A stretch of DNA of 64,000 nt from Corynebacterium amycolatum (GCF_016889425.1 NZ_CP069513.1:1178001-1242000), one strand, 5' to 3'. Shown: positions 53,009 to 63,037, counted from the first letter of the stretch. The notes: a model not told the origin generated them from the sequence alone. Program-made: numbers and translations.

Positions 53009-54082
53009 CTACTGTCGGCCATTCCTAATGCGCGACCAGGCTGCTGCGACAACCAGGCCAACGCACGCGATGGCGAGGTAACCCCACATGTGATCGGCGC
53101 TGGTCTGAATGGTCTTTGGCGGAGCAGGAGTGTTCTCCGCGGTCAGCACGCTTTCTGTGTCTCGGCCAGAGGTGATGTCATCGATCCAGTCAGCCGTGCC
53201 AGCGAGGGTGGTGATAGCTGCGCTGGGGGAGGGTAGGTCAGGATCGCCATTGGAGGTTCCGGCAGTAGCCAGGCCCGCGAGCTTGCCGTCGACGAAGAAC
53301 GGGCCGCCGGAGTCACCGCCCTGCATACCCGCGCCAGAGACGGAATGTGCGTCCAGGATGGCGCTTTGAATCATTGGCATCATGGCAGCGTCGGCTGGGA
53401 TGCTTTCCGTTCCTGCGGGGATCGACTCGGTTTTGGAGTCATCTGGCTTTACTGCATCCGGCTTAACTGCACCCGGCATTGCTCCGCCTGGCTGCATCTC
53501 CATTGATTCCATGGCATCGCCCGGAACAGCTTCGCCCGGAACAGCCTCACCTGGAGTGGCCCCATCTGGAGCAGCCTCACCTGGAGTTCCATCAGCCGGT
53601 GCTCCGCCCAGCAGTTCCTTGACGACCATCTTGGTCATCGGGAGCTGCCCTGATCGCGCCATGGACGAGCTGCTGCTCCATCCGTAGAGGGTTCCCGTCT
53701 GCCCAGGTGTTGGGATATCGCGGGAAACCTTCGCGGGTGTTGCGTCAGTGACCTTTTGAGTCAGGTGAAGCAACCCCGCATCAGACATTGGAGACAGCGC
53801 CCAAGAATCGGCATCGTAGACCTTCCCGCCGATGCGGGCCTGGGTCCCTTCGTTGTTCACAGACTCCAGGCAGTGGCGTGCAGTGAGTACCCACTGGTCG
53901 GCAACCAGCGTTCCGGTGCAGTCGCCGAAATTGCCGATTTTGCCAATCTTCAGCGCGGCCACAGAACTGCTTTCAGCATTTGCGGGTGCGGGTTCGCCGT
54001 TTTCCAATGCAAGAGCTGGGGTTGCAGATAGAAGCAGGGTGCTGCTAACAATTGCTGCGATGGAAAAAGATGTTTTCTTCAC
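53009..54082 (-). CDS. Secreted, membrane-anchored trypsin-like serine protease
   Basis: 357 residues. A signal peptide (KKTSFSIAAIVSSTLLLSATPALA, cleavage near 25) precedes an S1 protease domain with catalytic H69-region (LTARHCLE), Asp in PMSDAGLLHL and Ser in GGDSGGPFF. Between the Asp and Ser a roughly 75-residue low-complexity insertion of Pro, Gly, Ala, Glu and Met (about 165-240) is present. A C-terminal TM helix (about 330-350, YLAIACVGLVVAAAW) and RIRNGRQ anchor it. It is directly downstream of a membrane acyltransferase-like gene (2-base gap). Target unknown. Confidence 0.9.
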   Translation of the reverse strand: MKKTSFSIAAIVSSTLLLSATPALALENGEPAPANAESSSVAALKIGKIGNFGDCTGTLVADQWVLTARHCLESVNNEGTQARIGGKVYDADSWALSPMSDAGLLHLTQKVTDATPAKVSRDIPTPGQTGTLYGWSSSSSMARSGQLPMTKMVVKELLGGAPADGTPGEAAPDGATPGEAVPGEAVPGDAMESMEMQPGGAMPGAVKPDAVKPDDSKTESIPAGTESIPADAAMMPMIQSAILDAHSVSGAGMQGGDSGGPFFVDGKLAGLATAGTSNGDPDLPSPSAAITTLAGTADWIDDITSGRDTESVLTAENTPAPPKTIQTSADHMWGYLAIACVGLVVAAAWSRIRNGRQ

Positions 54083-54084
54083 GG

Positions 54085-55041
54085 TTATTTCCCTTTCCCA
54101 GAAGGAACAATGGCCTTGATTGCGGTGGCAACGAGTTTTTCGGCAGGGCCCTGTCCGACAAATTTCTTCCAGAGGCTAGCAATGACGAGGAAGAATACGA
54201 TGAAACCTGCTGCGGACAACGTGGAATGCAATAGCACATTCTGTTGCCAATAAAACGCGGTGAGAACGTGCAGGATGTAGATAGTCAGTGACATTGTTCC
54301 CATAGCCGCGAATGGGTAAACCACAGCTGGGAAACGATCGCCTACGAACAGGCACAAGTGCAACACAACAGCGGCAACAGCGACGGAGAGAATGATTTCG
54401 CCGAAGACGCCAGTGTGTCCGGTAAAGCGGAGCCAGCCAGCAATCTCGGGATTAAATCGGAAGTACATGCCGACGGCAGTGATGACAACGCTGACAGCGG
54501 TAACAATCCAGCTCAACCGAGTATTGGCGCTGGTCTCAGAGGTGGAAGTGCTTTGCAGACGACCGCGTAAGTAGACGTCGTAAAGCAGCATGCCGCCGAT
54601 GAAATATGCAATCCACGCGAGTAGCGGATAAATTTGTGGCAGCGTCATAGGCGCGTACTTGATTGTGGCGGCGATGGTTGCGGCGATGAAGAAGCCGACT
54701 CGCCACCAGGTTCCGAGCGCTGGCATCCAGGAAACCAGCATCATTACCAGGCCCATGATGACGAGGACCACCTGAATTTCTCCACCGACCGGCAATAGTG
54801 CCAGGCCGATGAGAATGATAAGGGCACCGCGGGTGATTAGACGCAAGAAGGTAGTGCTGCTGTAATTACGGCCGATGATCATCATTGTGGCGCCGGCGAT
54901 GATGGCGAACAGTGATGAGGGTAGGCCAGAGAGCACAACCTTTGTGCTCCAAAGTAGTGAGGCCATATGGACAATAATCATGCCGATGATGGCGAGTGAG
55001 CGCGCTATATCAAGCCCCACGATTCGGGTAGGTTTATTCAC
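54085..55041 (-). CDS. HGSNAT/DUF418-like polytopic membrane protein
   Basis: 318 residues with about ten TM helices. RIVGLDIARSLAIIGMIIVHM at the start carries the Asp and His typical of membrane acetyltransferase-like proteins (DUF1624, DUF418, YeiB relatives). Later segments (SLTIYILHVLTAFYWQQNVLLHSTLSAAGFIVFFLVIASLWKKF) resemble the DUF418 C-terminus. It may modify a cell-surface substrate. It forms a tight operon with the protease gene. Confidence 0.75.
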   Translation of the reverse strand: MNKPTRIVGLDIARSLAIIGMIIVHMASLLWSTKVVLSGLPSSLFAIIAGATMMIIGRNYSSTTFLRLITRGALIILIGLALLPVGGEIQVVLVIMGLVMMLVSWMPALGTWWRVGFFIAATIAATIKYAPMTLPQIYPLLAWIAYFIGGMLLYDVYLRGRLQSTSTSETSANTRLSWIVTAVSVVITAVGMYFRFNPEIAGWLRFTGHTGVFGEIILSVAVAAVVLHLCLFVGDRFPAVVYPFAAMGTMSLTIYILHVLTAFYWQQNVLLHSTLSAAGFIVFFLVIASLWKKFVGQGPAEKLVATAIKAIVPSGKGK

Positions 55042-55251
55042 CCCAGATTTCTCCTTTACTACAACTTATAGGGAGGTGCTCTTTGGTAAAAAGCACTCTC
55101 TACAAACGGCGTATTGAAAACGACTTTCTAATTGTAGTAGCTGAATCTGGCAATACATTAAGTGAGCATGTGTAAAACGCAGTGTTTTGTCTGTGTTTTT
55201 ACTGGGAAACTAGCGCGCTCAAAAGCTAAGAGGCAGGCGTAGCCTGGTGGC

Positions 55252-55758
55252 ATGACATCGATGCTGACGAGTTTCACCTGGGCTGAGGTGCCAGGAGTCT
55301 TCCTCGCGTACCTGTTGATTATTGCCATCCCCACCGCTCTCGCGTGGGTGGGTACCGCGTGGCTGGCCAAAAAGTCCGGCGAGCGCATCGCATATGGGCA
55401 CACGGTTTTCGTCTTTGTCGCCGCATTCTTAATCTGCTTTTGTACGCTCGCGTGGATGCCCGAGGGTGAATACAACTACTCGCCATGGCAGGTTTTCTGC
55501 AGTGGCTTCGCGATGGTCATCCTCACTGCCTCTGCCATGATGCGCGTGCCCGCCCCAACTCTGAACCTGCTGCCCACCTGGTGGGCAGCGGTCGCCGGCT
55601 ATACCCTGTGCTGGAGCATCATCGCCGGCACTGACGACATCACCGGGCTTTGGGGAGTCGGTCTGATATTCCTGCTCCTCGGTCTCATCGCAGGCGTCGG
55701 CGCAGTCGTGTGGCTTACGCTGGCGATAAGGAGGCTTTTGTTGGATTCTGCCGCTTAG
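55252..55758 (+). CDS. Hypothetical membrane protein
   Basis: 168 residues with five predicted TM helices (VFLAYLLIIAIPTALAWVG, TVFVFVAAFLICFCTLAW, VFCSGFAMVILTASAMM, LLPTWWAAVAGYTLCWSIIAG, GLIFLLLGLIAGVGAVVWLTL). I do not recognise the family. The 210 bases upstream are AT-rich and include its promoter. Its stop overlaps the arsC stop by four bases (TTAG). Confidence 0.7.
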   Translation: MTSMLTSFTWAEVPGVFLAYLLIIAIPTALAWVGTAWLAKKSGERIAYGHTVFVFVAAFLICFCTLAWMPEGEYNYSPWQVFCSGFAMVILTASAMMRVPAPTLNLLPTWWAAVAGYTLCWSIIAGTDDITGLWGVGLIFLLLGLIAGVGAVVWLTLAIRRLLLDSAA

Positions 55759-56183
55759 GGATTCTTAGTGGAACGGAGTTCGACAGCTAACTTGTCGATA
55801 CGGCGCTCGAGGTCATCGCGAATCAGGTCCATGCGTTCTTCTCCGTCGATGCCTCGTTTTGAAGGCTCGTCAGTAAGCCAATGCTCGAGTGAGCCTTGAG
55901 CGTCCGAGGGGAGCTCTACATGAGCGGCATCGCCGATGATGACAACACGATCTGCAGTCCGGAGAATCGTGGAGTCAATGGGCTTTGGTGATGCACCGTC
56001 CATAGAGGCGCCGATTTCTGCAACTGATTTGGCTGCAAGCGCATTGGTAGTAGTTTTGGGGTTCGTTCCTGCTGAAAGGGCGGTGAACTGCGTGGCATAT
56101 TTTGCACGCGCAATGGCCTCGGCCATCTGGGATTTACCGGCATTTGCCACGCAGATGAAAAGTACCTTCGGGATTTCCTTCAT
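55755..56183 (-). CDS. arsC: Arsenate reductase, ArsC1-like (mycothiol-linked)
   Basis: 142 residues of the low-molecular-weight phosphatase fold. The P-loop is VLFICVANAGKSQMAEA. The nucleophile Cys is at residue 11, and the CX5R Arg is Lys here, as I recall for the C. glutamicum ArsC1 enzymes that use mycothiol and mycoredoxin. The rest (LRTADRVVIIGDAAHVELP) also fits that subgroup. It reduces arsenate to arsenite for export by the adjacent Acr3 (15 bases upstream). Confidence 0.88.
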   Translation of the reverse strand: MKEIPKVLFICVANAGKSQMAEAIARAKYATQFTALSAGTNPKTTTNALAAKSVAEIGASMDGASPKPIDSTILRTADRVVIIGDAAHVELPSDAQGSLEHWLTDEPSKRGIDGEERMDLIRDDLERRIDKLAVELRSTKNP

Positions 56184-56198
56184 TTCAGAACCCTTTTT

Positions 56199-57266
56199 CT
56201 ATAGTTTGTCCGGTACGGAAAGGTCATTGGGGAAAAGGCGCGGCCCGAGCCAGCGGGTGACGTAGACAAGTGCAACGAGTACGGGTACTTCAATAAGTGG
56301 TCCAATCGTTCCCGCAAGTGCTTGCTGGGACAATGGGCCGAAGGTGCCAATCGCAACCGCAATTGCCAACTCGAAGTTATTCCCGGCAGCCGTAAAGGCA
56401 ATCGATGCGGAGGTTGCGTAGTTCATGCCCGCGGCCTTGGCCGAAGTGAGAGCGATTGCGAACATGGCGAGGAAGTAGATCACTAGTGGTAGCGCCACTT
56501 TCGCAACGGTCCAGGGATTCTCAAGAATCTGCTGTGACTGAAGCGCAAAGAGCAACACGATTGTGTATAGAAGGCCGGCAAGCGCCAATGGCGAGATTTT
56601 GGGCAAGTACTCATTTTCATACCAGTCGCGACCACGGGTGCGTTCACCAATTATGCGTGATGCTGCGCCAGCTAGAAGCGGAATACCGAGGAATACCACT
56701 ACGGATAGTGCGATTGCCCAAAAAGAAAAGGTGGCGGAAGTGGTTTCCAGTCCCAACCAGGAGGGCAGAATCTGCAGGTAGAACCACCCTAGAGCGCCGA
56801 ACATGAGAATTTGAAATAGCGAGTTTACGGCCACCAGTACGGCAGCGACTTCAGTATCGCCGCAAGATAGGTCGTTCCAGACCAAAACCATTGCAATGCA
56901 GCGGGCGAGACCGACGATGATCACGCCAGTGCGCAGTTCTGGACTATCACTGAGGAATATCCAGGCAAGGGCGAACATCAGTGCGGGGCCGAGAATCCAA
57001 TTGAGGAAGACTGTGATGCCCATCAGCTTCCTGGATGTCAAAATTTTGCCCGTTTTGTCGTATCGAACCTTTGCGAGCGGTGGGTACATCATGACCAGCA
57101 AGCCGATGGCGATTGGTACGGAAATTGTCGCAATTTTTGCCTCTGCCAGCCAGTTCACAAGTGACGGTGCAATTTTGCCCAGAATGAGGCCAATTGCCAT
57201 TGCAGCTGCAATCCATAGCGGCAAGAAGCGATCTAGGAAGCTGAGTGACTTTGTAGTCTGTGTCAT
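56199..57266 (-). CDS. acr3: Arsenite efflux permease Acr3
   Basis: About 355 residues with ten TM helices. LSFLDRFLPLWIAAAMAIG opens the protein. GLARCIAMVLVWNDLSCGD carries the conserved Cys, and FTAAGNNFELAIAVAI is the second crossover motif. It exports arsenite or antimonite. I chose ATG at 57266 (preceded by CAGGAAAC); an upstream in-frame ATG at 57302 lies within the operator and is less likely. It is divergent from arsR. Confidence 0.92.
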   Translation of the reverse strand: MTQTTKSLSFLDRFLPLWIAAAMAIGLILGKIAPSLVNWLAEAKIATISVPIAIGLLVMMYPPLAKVRYDKTGKILTSRKLMGITVFLNWILGPALMFALAWIFLSDSPELRTGVIIVGLARCIAMVLVWNDLSCGDTEVAAVLVAVNSLFQILMFGALGWFYLQILPSWLGLETTSATFSFWAIALSVVVFLGIPLLAGAASRIIGERTRGRDWYENEYLPKISPLALAGLLYTIVLLFALQSQQILENPWTVAKVALPLVIYFLAMFAIALTSAKAAGMNYATSASIAFTAAGNNFELAIAVAIGTFGPLSQQALAGTIGPLIEVPVLVALVYVTRWLGPRLFPNDLSVPDKL

Positions 57267-57282
57267 AGTTTCCTGTGTAACC

Positions 57283-57308
57283 AATATATCGATGATTGTC
57301 AATATATT
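57283..57308. promoter_or_regulatory. Putative ArsR operator
   Basis: AATATATCGA and TCAATATATT form an inverted repeat (9/10) with a 6-base spacer, centred in the 72-base acr3-arsR intergenic region. Binding here would repress both directions. Confidence 0.65.
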
Positions 57309-57338
57309 TAGAGGGGAGGCCGTGTAGCCTCAACAGGT

Positions 57339-57677
57339 ATGGACGAAATCTCAGAATGCTGTGCACTTGGCGGTCGGCCTCTCGACGCGGCGGAAGCGCA
57401 GGCTGCGGCAACGCTCTTCAAAGCGCTGGCGCAACCGGCGCGCCTGCAAATTTTGTCTCAGCTCGCTGCCGCTGGCTGTAGCCCGATGACCGTGGGGGAG
57501 CTGGCCGCTGTTTCTGGGCTTAGTCAGCCTACGGTGTCGCATCATTTAAAGACCATGGCGGATGCCGGGCTGCTAACTAGATCTAAGAGTGGACGGGTAG
57601 TAACCCATGAGGTACGCCCTGAGGTATTTGCTGAGCTGCGACGTATCCTGGATATCGGTCACGCGGACGGGAGGTAG
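57339..57677 (+). CDS. arsR: ArsR family arsenic-responsive repressor
   Basis: 112 residues. Winged helix-turn-helix with KALAQPARLQILSQL and VGELAAVSGLSQPTVSHHLKTMADAGLL. Cysteines C7, C8 and C47 match the spacing of the As(III) site of C. glutamicum ArsR1 (C15, C16, C55), which differs from the CxCxxC site of plasmid R773 ArsR. Arsenite binding would release the operator. Ribosome site GAGGGGAGG lies somewhat far upstream. Confidence 0.92.
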   Translation: MDEISECCALGGRPLDAAEAQAAATLFKALAQPARLQILSQLAAAGCSPMTVGELAAVSGLSQPTVSHHLKTMADAGLLTRSKSGRVVTHEVRPEVFAELRRILDIGHADGR

Positions 57678-57719
57678 TGAGCCGCTCGTCGCAAATTGCG
57701 ATAGGTTGGAAAACTCTGG

Positions 57720-58520
57720 TTACCTATTCAGGCGCTTGACGACGGCGTCGTGAAGCAACCCATTCGTCGCAACCGCGTCCCCGCCGTGCGGCCCGTTGAC
57801 ACCCGCTAGAGAAGTGAAGCGGCCGCCAGCTTCCTCCACCAGAATCGCAAGAGCTGCCAGGTCCCACAGGGAAACCTCCGGCTCCGCGGCGACATCGACC
57901 GCACCCTCCGCTACCAGGCAGTAGGAGAAGAAGTCGCCATAGCCGCGCAGGCGCCAGGCGTCATCGGTGAGACCGATGAAGTTGTCGCGCAAATCGCGCT
58001 CGGCCCAACCTGTGAGCGAAGAGTTGGAGATTGAGCAGTCCGCGACATCTGCTACCTTCGAGACTTCAATGCGGCTCTCAGCGGCTTCCCGGCCGCCGAC
58101 CTGCACGCGCTTGAATGCGCCGTCGCCCTTGGACGCCCACCAGCGACGTCCCAGCGCAGGGGCGGAAACCACGCCGACAACCGGCTTGCCGTCTTCCAAC
58201 AGGGCAATCAAGGTGGCCCAGACCGGGACATTGCGCACGAAGTTCTTCGTGCCGTCGATGGGGTCGATGACCCACTGACGGCCCTCAAACACAGCTTCGC
58301 CACCGAATTCTTCGCCGAGGACCTCATCGCTCGGGCGCTTGTCCGACAGAATCTCGCGGAGCAGCTTTTCGCACGCGATATCGGCATCGGAGACCGGTGT
58401 GAGGTCGGGCTTGGACTCGACGACTAGGTTGGCCGCCTCGAAGCGGGACATTGTGAGGTCGTCGGCTGCGTCGGCAAGCGAGAGTGCGAGGGCGAGATCT
58501 TCGGAGTAAGAGGTGGTCAT
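57720..58520 (-). CDS. hisN: Histidinol-phosphatase, IMPase type
   Basis: 266 residues of the inositol monophosphatase fold. Metal-site motifs are [27 protein letters not shown] and [17 protein letters not shown]. The FVRNVPVW and [23 protein letters not shown] stretches fit HisN of actinobacteria, which removes phosphate from histidinol-phosphate. It lies 10 bases downstream of impA. ATG at 58520 was chosen on homology. Confidence 0.88.
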   Translation of the reverse strand: MTTSYSEDLALALSLADAADDLTMSRFEAANLVVESKPDLTPVSDADIACEKLLREILSDKRPSDEVLGEEFGGEAVFEGRQWVIDPIDGTKNFVRNVPVWATLIALLEDGKPVVGVVSAPALGRRWWASKGDGAFKRVQVGGREAAESRIEVSKVADVADCSISNSSLTGWAERDLRDNFIGLTDDAWRLRGYGDFFSYCLVAEGAVDVAAEPEVSLWDLAALAILVEEAGGRFTSLAGVNGPHGGDAVATNGLLHDAVVKRLNR

Positions 58521-58530
58521 GGCCGAAATT

Positions 58531-59391
58531 CTAGCGCAGAACCTCACGTAACTCTGCGACCTGGCCGCTTGAGCCCGCGAGCTTCCAGCGCCCCACCGAC
58601 GTGCATTCGCCGCCTGCGCCCTTAATAAGTGCGTATCCCGGCAGCCAGTCCCAGGCCGCGACGTCGCGCTGGAACCATACGCCGATGCGGCCATCGGCTA
58701 CGCCGGCCATATCCACCGACGCTGAGCCCAGCATGCGCCAGGTAGCGCTGCGAGACACCGCATCCAGCCAGGACTTTGTGGCCGTGACCTCGGATTCCTC
58801 GCTCGAGTTCACCACCGCGGTGTGGAGGTAGGTCGCTGCGCAGACTTCCGAGAGCGGATGGTCAGTGACTCGAAGGTCGTCAATAGTGCCGTCAATGTTG
58901 ATACGACTGGTCGGCAGATTGGGGCCGCCAATCCAGCTTTCGCCCGTTGCCGGGCGATGCACCGCACCGAGGATGACCTCATCCGGATTGCTCGCATCGC
59001 CCATAACCAGCGCCAACGCACTGCACCAGTAGTCCGAACCAGTGGTGAAATTGTAGGTGCCATCGACAGGGTCAATCACCCACGTGCGACCCGATTGGGA
59101 TTCCTTCGCCGACCCTTCCTCGCCAAGAATGCCGTCCTCCGGGCGGAGCGCGGCCAAGGCCTCGACGACGAACTTCTCCGCTGCGCGGTCGGCCGCGGTG
59201 ACGACGTCGGAAATCGATGTCTTGTACTCCGTGACCAGGCCTTCGTCGCGCATGCGAGCAGCAATGGCAGCGGCACGCTTCACGATGGCAACCGCAACAC
59301 TGGTATCCGATGCCACAATTGACTCGGAAACTTGGGAGAGAAAGAGTTCTAGGTCTTGGCTGGAATCTTGGCTGGCGGTGGATTCAGACAT
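58531..59391 (-). CDS. impA: Inositol monophosphatase family protein
   Basis: 286 residues. [40 protein letters not shown] holds the metal ligands, and [21 protein letters not shown] the C-terminal motif. The N-terminus has an extra 40-residue acidic/Ser-rich stretch. Relatives dephosphorylate myo-inositol phosphate (phosphatidylinositol and mycothiol synthesis), but specificity is not certain. Divergent from prfB. Confidence 0.85.
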   Translation of the reverse strand: MSESTASQDSSQDLELFLSQVSESIVASDTSVAVAIVKRAAAIAARMRDEGLVTEYKTSISDVVTAADRAAEKFVVEALAALRPEDGILGEEGSAKESQSGRTWVIDPVDGTYNFTTGSDYWCSALALVMGDASNPDEVILGAVHRPATGESWIGGPNLPTSRINIDGTIDDLRVTDHPLSEVCAATYLHTAVVNSSEESEVTATKSWLDAVSRSATWRMLGSASVDMAGVADGRIGVWFQRDVAAWDWLPGYALIKGAGGECTSVGRWKLAGSSGQVAELREVLR

Positions 59392-59438
59392 ACGTCCTAT
59401 TGTGCACCGAAACAGGAGGTATAGCTAAGGTAGTACCC

Positions 59439-60551
59439 GTGAACCCGGATCTGAATGCTGACCTCAAAGAACTCGACGCGACGCTGACCACCATTGAGAA
59501 GGTGGTCGATGTCGACGAGCTTTCCGACCGGATCAGGGAGTTGGAAGCCCAGGCCGCCGACCCGTCGCTGTGGGATGACCCCGACCACGCGCAGCAGGTC
59601 ACCAGTGCACTGTCGCAGGCGCAGGCGAAGAAGAAAAAGATTGACTCGCTGCGCGGGCGCCTCGACGATCTCTCCGTGATGTACGAACTCGCGGAAGAGG
59701 AGGGCGACCCCGACGCCGTCGAGATGGCCGATGCCGAACGCGCTGAGCTGCGTGCCGACATCGAATCCCTCGAGGTCACGACGATGCTTTCGGGGCCTTA
59801 CGACGAGCGCGAGGCGGTCATCAACATCCGCTCCGGTGCCGGTGGCGTGGATGCCGCTGACTGGGCCGAGATGCTCATGCGCATGTACCTGCGCTGGGCC
59901 GACAAACACGGGCATAAGGTCGAGGTTTACGACACGTCCTACGCTGAAGAGGCCGGTATTAAGTCCGCTACTTTCGTCGTCCATGGCGAGTACATGTACG
60001 GCACCCTCTCGGTCGAGCAGGGCGCACACCGTCTGGTTCGCATCAGTCCTTTTGATAACCAGGGGCGCCGCCAGACTTCCTTCGCCGAGGTAGAGGTGCT
60101 GCCGGTCGTCGAGGAAACAGATCACATCGACATCCCCGAGTCAGATTTGCGTATCGACGTCTACCGCTCCTCCGGCCCAGGCGGACAGTCGGTGAACACC
60201 ACGGACTCCGCGGTCCGGCTTACACACGTCCCAACCGGCATAGTGGTGACCTGTCAGAACGAGAAGTCGCAGCACCAAAACAAGGCATCTGCCATGCGCG
60301 TTCTGCAAGCGAAGTTGCTGGAGAAGAAGCGCCAGGAAGAGCGCGCGGAGCTGGACGCCCTTGGCGCCGGTGGTAATGCCTCGTGGGGTAACCAGATGCG
60401 CTCTTATGTGCTGCACCCGTACCAGATGGTGAAGGATCTGCGTACCGAATACGAAGTCAACAACCCACAGTCGGTCCTCGACGGGGACCTCGACGGGTTC
60501 ATCGAGGCCGGTATTCGCTGGCGCATGGCCCAGCAGTCCGAAGGGGAGTAG
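59439..60551 (+). CDS. prfB: Peptide chain release factor 2
   Basis: 370 residues. It carries the RF2 stop-codon recognition motif SPF ([15 protein letters not shown]) and the catalytic GGQ in [18 protein letters not shown]. It recognises UGA and UAA. The whole protein is in one frame from GTG 59439; there is no programmed frameshift as in E. coli. The next genes in this direction are ftsE and ftsX after an intervening opposed HNH gene. Confidence 0.95.
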   Translation: MNPDLNADLKELDATLTTIEKVVDVDELSDRIRELEAQAADPSLWDDPDHAQQVTSALSQAQAKKKKIDSLRGRLDDLSVMYELAEEEGDPDAVEMADAERAELRADIESLEVTTMLSGPYDEREAVINIRSGAGGVDAADWAEMLMRMYLRWADKHGHKVEVYDTSYAEEAGIKSATFVVHGEYMYGTLSVEQGAHRLVRISPFDNQGRRQTSFAEVEVLPVVEETDHIDIPESDLRIDVYRSSGPGGQSVNTTDSAVRLTHVPTGIVVTCQNEKSQHQNKASAMRVLQAKLLEKKRQEERAELDALGAGGNASWGNQMRSYVLHPYQMVKDLRTEYEVNNPQSVLDGDLDGFIEAGIRWRMAQQSEGE

Positions 60552-60553
60552 TG

Positions 60554-61975
60554 CTAGAAGGGCGGTTCGTCTTCGGGCGCTTCCGGTGCCTTGGGTGTTT
60601 CCGGTGTGGTGGGCTCGTCGGCTTCTCCGTTTCTCTCGTTTTTGTTCATTCCCAGTTCTTCGCGAGCCTGATTTGTCAGCTCCTGTGATTCGCGGAGGTG
60701 TTCCAACCTCTGCTCGTTGTATTCCTTGAGTGTCTGTGCTTTCTTTGTCTTGCGCAGGTCGAAAGAGTAGCGACCGTGGCCGGAGAGCGGTCCTGTTTCT
60801 GTACTGATAAGCGCAGCTTTTTCGGTGCTTTGATCAGTGGCGGAGGTCCAGTACTCCACGCCGTCGATATCGCGCACGACATTCCAAAGACCGGCCGTTT
60901 TTAGATTGTGGTGCCGGCGGCATAGGCAATGGAGGTTGGGCGTTTCGGTTTGGCCACCTTCTTCGGGATTCTCGTGGTTATACGGCTGAATGTGGTCGAT
61001 GTCGCACTTCGTTGCATCGACATCGCATCCGGGAAAGCGGCAGGTGCCGTCTCTACCTTGGACGTAAGTACGCTGTCGCTCTGTTGGCGAGTACTTTTCC
61101 GTTTTCTCGTCCGCTAGTAGCCGGATGCTAGTGACTCGATCGAGCCAGGATTCAGTGGCGATTTTGTTGATCCACCCCAGACCGCCGATCCATGCCTCCT
61201 GTGGCTTGTCTTGAGTAAGTGGGCAGTACAGATTCAACGTGGCGGTGACCTGAGCAGTCCCGTGCAGAAGGTGTGAAAAAGCCTCGACGAAGTCGCAGTC
61301 CTGATCAGCGGTAATTTCTTCCAAGACCTTCTGAAACTCAATTGCCCGCTCAGGCATCAGTTCCATGGTGACTTCAGTGAGGTTGTCCTTTAACTCGAAC
61401 TTTATAGATTCGCCAGCTTTTTGCTCGATGCCTTTTTGAAACGAAGTAATCGGCGGGTCGTACTCATTTTTAGGGCGCAATAGCGGGCTGACTTCATTAA
61501 TAAATCGCTGAATATTCTGTTGAAGACTCCGAACCCCGCGAAGAACTTCACCATCGACTCGCGGCGTGATCAGTTCGAGGAGATGGTCTTCGAAATATTT
61601 CACAGTAGAGGCGTCATCCAAGGGGAGGAGGGCTGTGGCAATGACCCGCATGTGGGGAAGCGGTAGCTGTGCGCGTTTGAGCAGAAGCTCTTTCAACCGC
61701 GGGAGCCGCTCTAGCTGCATCCCGATATCGATGTACTGGAGTGTTCTCCCGCGCGACATGCCAAGAGCTGGAGCGATTTTGGCGATGTAATCTTCGACAT
61801 CTTTTGTTGAAGAAGACGGAACACAAGCAAGGGCAAGCTGCAGATCAGCTCGATTACGGCCAATTCCAAGACGTGCTGGTGCTGTTTGAGAAATCTCATG
61901 GTGAAAGCGTGGCGCTGTTGCTTCCATCGCCGCAGCGTAAGTGCGTTTCCGTGGTATATGTTCCCCGCTGGCCAT
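60554..61975 (-). CDS. HNH endonuclease with DUF222 (13E12-repeat family)
   Basis: 473 residues. An N-terminal DUF222 helical region is followed by an HNH domain at about 325-375 (GTCRFPGCDVDATKCDIDHIQPYNHE and NLHCLCRRHHNLKTAGLW). The C-terminus is Glu/Pro/Thr-rich and disordered. Proteins of this multi-copy actinobacterial family are associated with mobile DNA in mycobacteria. It sits between prfB and ftsE, which are usually neighbours, so it is probably an insertion. Confidence 0.88.
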   Translation of the reverse strand: MASGEHIPRKRTYAAAMEATAPRFHHEISQTAPARLGIGRNRADLQLALACVPSSSTKDVEDYIAKIAPALGMSRGRTLQYIDIGMQLERLPRLKELLLKRAQLPLPHMRVIATALLPLDDASTVKYFEDHLLELITPRVDGEVLRGVRSLQQNIQRFINEVSPLLRPKNEYDPPITSFQKGIEQKAGESIKFELKDNLTEVTMELMPERAIEFQKVLEEITADQDCDFVEAFSHLLHGTAQVTATLNLYCPLTQDKPQEAWIGGLGWINKIATESWLDRVTSIRLLADEKTEKYSPTERQRTYVQGRDGTCRFPGCDVDATKCDIDHIQPYNHENPEEGGQTETPNLHCLCRRHHNLKTAGLWNVVRDIDGVEYWTSATDQSTEKAALISTETGPLSGHGRYSFDLRKTKKAQTLKEYNEQRLEHLRESQELTNQAREELGMNKNERNGEADEPTTPETPKAPEAPEDEPPF

Positions 61976-62347
61976 TGTTGAATCCCCCTGAAAGATAAGG
62001 CCTGGATGTTGAAATGTTGAAATAAGGAAGAGGTAGGGAAAATATTTTCGACTAACTCTGAGTGTCAGTTTTCCGAGCTTTAAGCAGCTCGGCGACGTTA
62101 TTTGGTGTTTTTAATCCTCGCGTTTAATCTTTCATCGCTCATTTTAATCGAACATGTAGGCGAAGTAAAGGGGGGTAGAGATTCTTGAGAAAATTCTTTC
62201 GAATACTGTCGTAGCGTGCACTTCTGTGTGGTCGCGCGCTCTGGGGGGGGGGCAATGTCACCTAGCTCCGCAGCCTCGCTATTCCGGCGCCCAATTCCAC
62301 GCATTCCAGAGTGACTTGAGTGGCTTAAGTGATTAGAGTGTCTATCT
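61976..62347. promoter_or_regulatory. Upstream region of ftsE with a 10-G tract
   Basis: A 372-base gene-free region with promoters for the HNH gene and ftsE. It contains a tandem GTTGAAAT pair (about 62008-62023), a run of six G near 62170, and a run of ten G at about 62243-62252. The last is 96 bases before the ftsE start. I see no clear -10/-35 pair. Confidence 0.45.
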
Positions 62348-63037
62348 ATGATCACTTTCGACGGGGTTACCAAGTCCTACTCGACTTCTAGCCGACCAGC
62401 TCTCGACGATGTTTCAGTCCACATAGATAAAGGTGAGTTTGTCTTTCTTATTGGACCGTCGGGCTCTGGTAAGTCGACATTCCTGCGCCTTATGGTGCGT
62501 GAAGAGAAAGTGGATTCAGGAAAACTGACGGTTGCAGACCAGGATTTGACTAAGATCTCTCGCCGCAACATCCCGAAATTGCGTCAAAAGGTGGGGTACG
62601 TCTTCCAGGACTTCCGCCTGCTGCAAAAGAAGACCGTGTACGAAAATGTCGCGTTCGCATTGCAGGTTATTGGCAAGCCGAAGGCGAAAATCGACAAAGC
62701 TGTTCCGGAAACGCTTGAAATGGTCGGGCTCTCGGGCAAGGAAAATCGCTACCCGCACGAGTTGTCGGGTGGTGAGCAGCAGCGCGTTGCCATTGCTCGC
62801 GCCTTCGTCAACCGCCCGCTCATCTTGCTTGCCGACGAGCCCACCGGCAACCTCGACCCAAGCACTTCCGGTGACATCATGCTCTTGCTTGACCGCATCA
62901 ATCGCATGGGGACGACCGTTATCGTGTCGACTCACGACAACGATGCCGTCGACTCCATGCGTCGCCGCGTGTTGGAGCTGGAGCTGGGGCGTCTCGTGCG
63001 TGACGACGCCACGGGTGTTTACGGCCTGAACAATTAA
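62348..63037 (+). CDS. ftsE: Cell division ATP-binding protein FtsE
   Basis: A 229-residue ABC ATPase. Walker A is [11 protein letters not shown], the Q-loop is [10 protein letters not shown], the signature is [16 protein letters not shown], Walker B is [12 protein letters not shown] and the H-loop is VSTHDND. With FtsX it transmits a signal to peptidoglycan hydrolases at the septum. 48 bases separate it from ftsX. Confidence 0.96.
   Translation: MITFDGVTKSYSTSSRPALDDVSVHIDKGEFVFLIGPSGSGKSTFLRLMVREEKVDSGKLTVADQDLTKISRRNIPKLRQKVGYVFQDFRLLQKKTVYENVAFALQVIGKPKAKIDKAVPETLEMVGLSGKENRYPHELSGGEQQRVAIARAFVNRPLILLADEPTGNLDPSTSGDIMLLLDRINRMGTTVIVSTHDNDAVDSMRRRVLELELGRLVRDDATGVYGLNN

Noticed and set aside
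55755..56183. arsC inactivated by the P-loop Arg-to-Lys change
   Set aside because: The Lys form is, as I recall, normal in C. glutamicum ArsC1 enzymes, and the gene sits in an intact ars locus.
59439..59560. Programmed +1 frameshift in prfB
   Set aside because: RF2 is encoded in one uninterrupted frame; no CTTTGA-like slip site is present.
62098..62373. 91-codon minus-strand frame over the ftsE promoter
   Set aside because: Overlaps the ftsE start and the G-tract; no ribosome site or family resemblance.
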